NCBI RefSeq assembly: GCF_006965545.2
Contig: NZ_CP041372.2
Coordinates: 248,001 to 312,000 of the forward strand
Length of the DNA stretch: 64,000 bases
Direction of reading: 5' to 3'
From: Paenalkalicoccus suaedae
GTDB taxonomy: Bacteria > Bacillota > Bacilli > Bacillales > Salisediminibacteriaceae
Positions 60,997 to 64,000 of the stretch are shown one piece after another (positions within the stretch are counted from its first letter, which is position 1; every line of letters starts with the position of its first letter). The position numbers and the translations under genes were made by a program. The notes beneath the pieces were generated by a model that was given only the letters and a program-made list of their open reading frames with translations, did no database searches and had not been told where the DNA came from.

Positions 60997-61033
60997 AGTA
61001 GTAGTAACCGCGATGAAGCGGAGGTCGTACAGC

Positions 61034-61591
61034 ATGGACATCGTCGTAAAAAAAATAGTAGCAGAAGTGAAGAAGGGTAACCAAGATGCCTTTGCAGAGC
61101 TGATGGATCTGTATAAAGACAAGGTTTATCATATTGCATATCGCATGCTTGGTAACTCTCATGAGGCTCAGGATGTCGCGCAAGAGGCATTCCTGCGTGC
61201 TTACACTAACATAGATTCGTACGATACGAATAGAAAATTTTCAACATGGATCTTTCGAATTGCAACCAATCTCTCGATCGATCGTATAAGAAAGAAGAAG
61301 CCAGATTTTCATCTAGAGGATCAAGTGGCGGGAACGGAGGATTTGGATTACCACTCTCAGTTTGCCGCAGACGAAGATCTTCCTGAGGATCAGGTGGTGC
61401 AGCTTGAGATGCAGGAATGGGTGCAACAGGAAATTATGGAGCTCCCTCCGAAGTATCGATCTGCGATTATTTTAAAATATATCGAGGATTTATCATTAAA
61501 GGAGATCAGTGAAATTCTGAATCTCCCTGTAGCAACGGTCAAGACGCGAATTCATCGCGGTCGAGAAGCGTTGCGAAAGCGACTGCGTTAG
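61034..61591 (+). CDS. sigW: ECF sigma factor SigW
   Basis: 185-aa ECF sigma factor controlling the cell-envelope stress regulon. Region 2 (AFAELMDLYKDKVYHIAYRMLGNSHEAQDVAQEAFLRAYTNID ... STWIFRIATNLSIDRIRKKKP) and region 4 (LPPKYRSAIILKYIEDLSLKEISEILNLPVATVKTRIHRGREALRKRL) are complete. ATG 61034 follows CGGAGG with nine-base spacing. Followed by its anti-sigma gene and preceded by its own promoter. Confidence 0.96.
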   Translation: MDIVVKKIVAEVKKGNQDAFAELMDLYKDKVYHIAYRMLGNSHEAQDVAQEAFLRAYTNIDSYDTNRKFSTWIFRIATNLSIDRIRKKKPDFHLEDQVAGTEDLDYHSQFAADEDLPEDQVVQLEMQEWVQQEIMELPPKYRSAIILKYIEDLSLKEISEILNLPVATVKTRIHRGREALRKRLR

Positions 61592-61618
61592 GCAGTTGTA
61601 GAAAGGAGTTTTTGCGAT

Positions 61619-62260
61619 ATGGCGTGTTCAAAAGAAACAATCACCCTCATTCATCGTTATTTAGACGAAGAATTGACGTCTACCGAGGCAAAAGCGCTAG
61701 AGGCACATGTTGCATCGTGCCCAAGCTGTTCGGAGCATCTAAAAGAGTTGCAGCGAACAGTTGCTATCGTGCAAAGCTCATCTCACTTTAAGGCGCCAGA
61801 GAATCTAACGGCGAATGTGATGAAGCAGCTTCCTAAGCAAGCACAGCGAAAGAAGTGGCAACACTTTTTAAAGCGTCATCCGTTTGCGCTGACAGCAGCG
61901 ACGTTTTTCCTTGTCTTTCTCTTAAGTCTTTCTTCTGCTATTGGAGGAGACTCACGAGATATCGTTGTACAAGGGGACGGACAATTTATTGTGAACGAAG
62001 CGGAAGGCACTGTTATTGTACCTGAAGGAGAACGAATCGAAGGGAATGTAGTCGTTCGAAACGGTAATATAGAGGTGCACGGTGAAGTTGTCGGAGATAT
62101 TACTGTAATAAATGGACGAAGTATGCAGGCTTCGACGCAACAAATCACGGGTGAAATCGAAGAAATAAACGAAATTATGGAACGAATTTGGTTTGAAACA
62201 AAAGGGTTCTTCCGTGATGTCTTAACTTTTGGTGATAGAGAGCGTAACGAAGAAGAGTAA
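61619..62260 (+). CDS. rsiW: Anti-sigma-W factor RsiW
   Basis: 213-aa zinc-type anti-sigma factor: cytoplasmic ZAS domain with HVASCPSC (H-x3-C-x2-C, about 30-37), one membrane helix (FALTAATFFLVFLLSLSSAIG, about 88-108) and an extracellular domain cleaved by PrsW in Bacillus. AAAGGAG precedes ATG 61619. Cotranscribed with sigW. Confidence 0.95.
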   Translation: MACSKETITLIHRYLDEELTSTEAKALEAHVASCPSCSEHLKELQRTVAIVQSSSHFKAPENLTANVMKQLPKQAQRKKWQHFLKRHPFALTAATFFLVFLLSLSSAIGGDSRDIVVQGDGQFIVNEAEGTVIVPEGERIEGNVVVRNGNIEVHGEVVGDITVINGRSMQASTQQITGEIEEINEIMERIWFETKGFFRDVLTFGDRERNEEE

Positions 62261-62261
62261 A

Positions 62262-62292
62262 GAGCGTCTCATATAGAGGCGCTTTTTTTTGT
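62262..62292 (+). terminator. Terminator of sigW-rsiW
   Basis: GAGCGTCTC (62262-62270) pairs with GAGGCGCTT (62276-62284), followed by eight T. Confidence 0.9.
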
Positions 62293-62427
62293 GCCTTTTT
62301 TTCACCACTTAGACTCCCTAAATTTTCTTCTCTTTGAAGGGGGCTTGTCCCTCTAATTTGGGAGCTCGTGTGGTATACTATAAACATTATTGTGCACGTA
62401 CCAAAAACGTGTAATGGAGGAAGATCC

Positions 62428-63246
62428 ATGCTTGAAGAAGTTACTATATTAGACGTTATCACGATCATCGTGGACATTGTCCTCGTTGCATACGTGATTT
62501 ATAAATTAATTATGATTATTCGTGGGACCAGAGCGGTCCAGCTTGTAAAAGGTATTACCGTTATTTTAGCTGTTTGGTTTCTAAGTGGCTTCTTAGGGTT
62601 AAACACGTTGCAATTTATCATGCAACAGGCCGTTACATATGGTCTCCTGGCCATTATCATTATCTTCCAGCCCGAGCTCAGACGCGCGCTTGAGCAGTTA
62701 GGTCGAGGCCGATTCTTTTCTAGCAGTGGTGGGGAGAATGAGCAGGAGGTCAAGGAGAATATTGAGCACTTGATCAACGCGTCCAAGTACATGGGTAAGC
62801 GTCGCATTGGTGCGCTTATCACGCTTGAGCGCGACACGGGGATGAGTGATTACGTGGAGACAGGGATTGCGATGAACGCCAAGCTCACCTCTGAGCTGCT
62901 CATCAACGTCTTTATCCCTAATACACCGCTACACGACGGCGCCGTGATCATCAAAAACGATGAGATCTTAGCTGCTGGATGCTATTTACCTTTATCAGAA
63001 AATCCATTTATTTCGAAAGAATTAGGTACACGCCATAGAGCGGCGCTTGGCGTCTCCGAAGTATCAGACGCTATTACGATCGCAGTGTCAGAAGAAACGG
63101 GGTCGATTTCGGTTGCCATGGAAGGGGACCTTCATCGCAACGTAGACGAAGCAGCGCTCCGAAAGCTTTTAGTAAACGGGCTTTTTAAGCAAGAAAATGG
63201 TGGCTCATCCCGTTGGCAGTGGGGAGGGAAGAAGAAAAATGGATAA
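62428..63246 (+). CDS. cdaA: Diadenylate cyclase CdaA
   Basis: 272-aa membrane enzyme that makes c-di-AMP. Three N-terminal helices (about 10-75), then the DAC domain with TPLHDGAVII (DGA, about 171) and LGTRHRAALG (RHR, about 203). TGGAGG precedes ATG 62428. First gene of the conserved cdaA-cdaR-glmM operon; overlaps cdaR by 8 bp. Confidence 0.96.
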   Translation: MLEEVTILDVITIIVDIVLVAYVIYKLIMIIRGTRAVQLVKGITVILAVWFLSGFLGLNTLQFIMQQAVTYGLLAIIIIFQPELRRALEQLGRGRFFSSSGGENEQEVKENIEHLINASKYMGKRRIGALITLERDTGMSDYVETGIAMNAKLTSELLINVFIPNTPLHDGAVIIKNDEILAAGCYLPLSENPFISKELGTRHRAALGVSEVSDAITIAVSEETGSISVAMEGDLHRNVDEAALRKLLVNGLFKQENGGSSRWQWGGKKKNG

Positions 63247-64000
63247 ACTGTTTGCAAAAAAATGGTTTATTAAACTAAGCTCTATTGTTATCGCCGTCAT
63301 GCTGTTCTTGATGGTGAACTTAGATAATGCGAACAATCAACCTGGCGGAATTCCAGGAATCACAGAAGGTTCCAGAACAATGGAGGACGTGCCATTAAAC
63401 ATTTATTACGATGAAGAAGCGTATGTATTAACCGATGCACCTGAAACGGTGCAAGTAACGCTTCGAGGACCTGAGACAGCTTTAACTAGATCGCAAATTT
63501 TACAAGGGCAGCAGGAGCTTTACATTGATCTTGAGGATCGTGAAGCAGGCGTACATTACGAGCGTGTTCAGTTTAGGGGCTATCCAAATGACGTGCGAGT
63601 GTCAGTTGTGCCAATGTCTGTTCGAATTGAAATTCAAGAGCGTCAGACATCCTCTTTCCCAGTGGAAGTAGAAATCGTCAATGAAGGGGAAATTGAAGAG
63701 GGCTACGTTGTTGGAACACCTACCGTAGAGCCTAGCACGGTAGATGTCACGGCTGCGTCCGGTGTCTTAGAGCAAGTGGCATCGGCTCGCGTAACCGTTG
63801 ATTTAGCAGAGCGTAGTCAGGCCTTTACCGATTCTGTGGCAGTCGAGCTTTATGATAGCAATGGTAGATTGCTAGAGGTAAACGCGAGTCCGCCAGCTGT
63901 AGAAGTGACGGTACCGATAACGAGTCCAAATAAAGAAGTGCCAGTACGCGTAGGTAGGAATGGCGCATTACCTGAAGGCCTAGCTATTGATTCATTGACG
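63239..64000 (+). CDS. cdaR: CdaA regulator CdaR (YbbR), cut by window end
   Basis: First 254 codons of the YbbR-family regulator of CdaA. ATG 63239 gives MDKLFAKKWFIKLSSIVIAVMLFLMV, an N-terminal signal-anchor helix, followed by extracellular YbbR beta repeats (NIYYDEEAYVLTDAPETVQVTLRGP near 60 and VEVEIVNEGEIEEGYVV near 145). Reading stays open to base 64000; the C terminus and glmM should lie beyond. Starts inside the 3' end of cdaA. Confidence 0.95.
   Translation, partial: MDKLFAKKWFIKLSSIVIAVMLFLMVNLDNANNQPGGIPGITEGSRTMEDVPLNIYYDEEAYVLTDAPETVQVTLRGPETALTRSQILQGQQELYIDLEDREAGVHYERVQFRGYPNDVRVSVVPMSVRIEIQERQTSSFPVEVEIVNEGEIEEGYVVGTPTVEPSTVDVTAASGVLEQVASARVTVDLAERSQAFTDSVAVELYDSNGRLLEVNASPPAVEVTVPITSPNKEVPVRVGRNGALPEGLAIDSLT

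Overview
The window looks like chromosome of an endospore-forming Bacillaceae bacterium, probably of the alkaliphile-related group (genus is inference; sporulation and germination genes plus Bacillus-type gene order are seen). The right end reproduces a familiar Bacillus block: ybaK, cwlD, salA/mrp, gerD, kbaA, pdaB, an rRNA/tRNA locus, sigW-rsiW, cdaA and a cut-off cdaR. No phage, IS element, CRISPR array or cas gene was seen.

Layout. 0.1-2.8 kb: an OmpR-type two-component system and a small CopD-like membrane protein that share the same direct-repeat operator. 2.9-6.3 kb: duplicated RsfA-type regulator, pentapeptide-repeat protein, a 103-bp tandem array and an MFS gene with an early in-frame stop. 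6.5-12.5 kb: K+ channel, DUF4198 plus CopC-CopD (copper), acetyltransferase, glutathione peroxidase, DUF4145-like protein. 12.6-16 kb: two further 103-bp arrays around a DUF4349 lipoprotein and an interrupted NERD gene. 16-24 kb: sugar isomerase/epimerase, GGDEF/HD-GYP protein, FAD oxidoreductase, rRNA methyltransferase, membrane GGDEF protein, Fe-alcohol dehydrogenase. 24.3-28.4 kb: ascorbate-type PTS with PRD regulator and SIS protein. 28.8-31.1 kb: UvrD-like helicase. 31.26-35.1 kb: TPP riboswitch and tenI-thiO-thiS-thiG-thiF. 37-40.8 kb: Fur-controlled yclNOPQ-type siderophore ABC transporter. 41.8-45.9 kb: ydaK/ydaM-like exopolysaccharide genes followed by a c-di-GMP riboswitch and a secreted protein, which together with the two cyclic-di-GMP enzymes suggests a c-di-GMP matrix circuit. 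46.2-53.3 kb: OYE reductase, cell-wall hydrolase, oxidoreductase, soluble CBS-chemoreceptor, His-rich metal-binding protein, signal peptidase. 53.5-64 kb: the conserved sporulation/sigW/c-di-AMP block, with an isolated 5S rRNA gene and seven tRNAs.

The most unusual content lies between genes. First, there are at least ten intergenic arrays of short motifs spaced at about two DNA helical turns: AATGCA at 21/21/21/19/21 bp (103-bp units, three loci), TTATG/CATAA at exactly 20/20/20/30 bp (three loci), GTACAT with the same 20/20/20/30 grammar (one locus), and a 21-bp AGTAA-type element (three loci). Second, a 163-167-nt element occurs four times (35210, 36730, 59648, 60213), on both strands, with helices that covary between copies and a tail of about 43-bp hairpin modules; it looks like a structured RNA or RNA-derived repeat that I do not recognise.

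Two genes (MFS at 5080-6300, NERD at 14383-15387) carry single in-frame stop codons inside otherwise continuous family-like reading frames. A near-consensus parS site lies at 46130. Many start codons are shorter than the longest open frame and are set here by the Shine-Dalgarno position.
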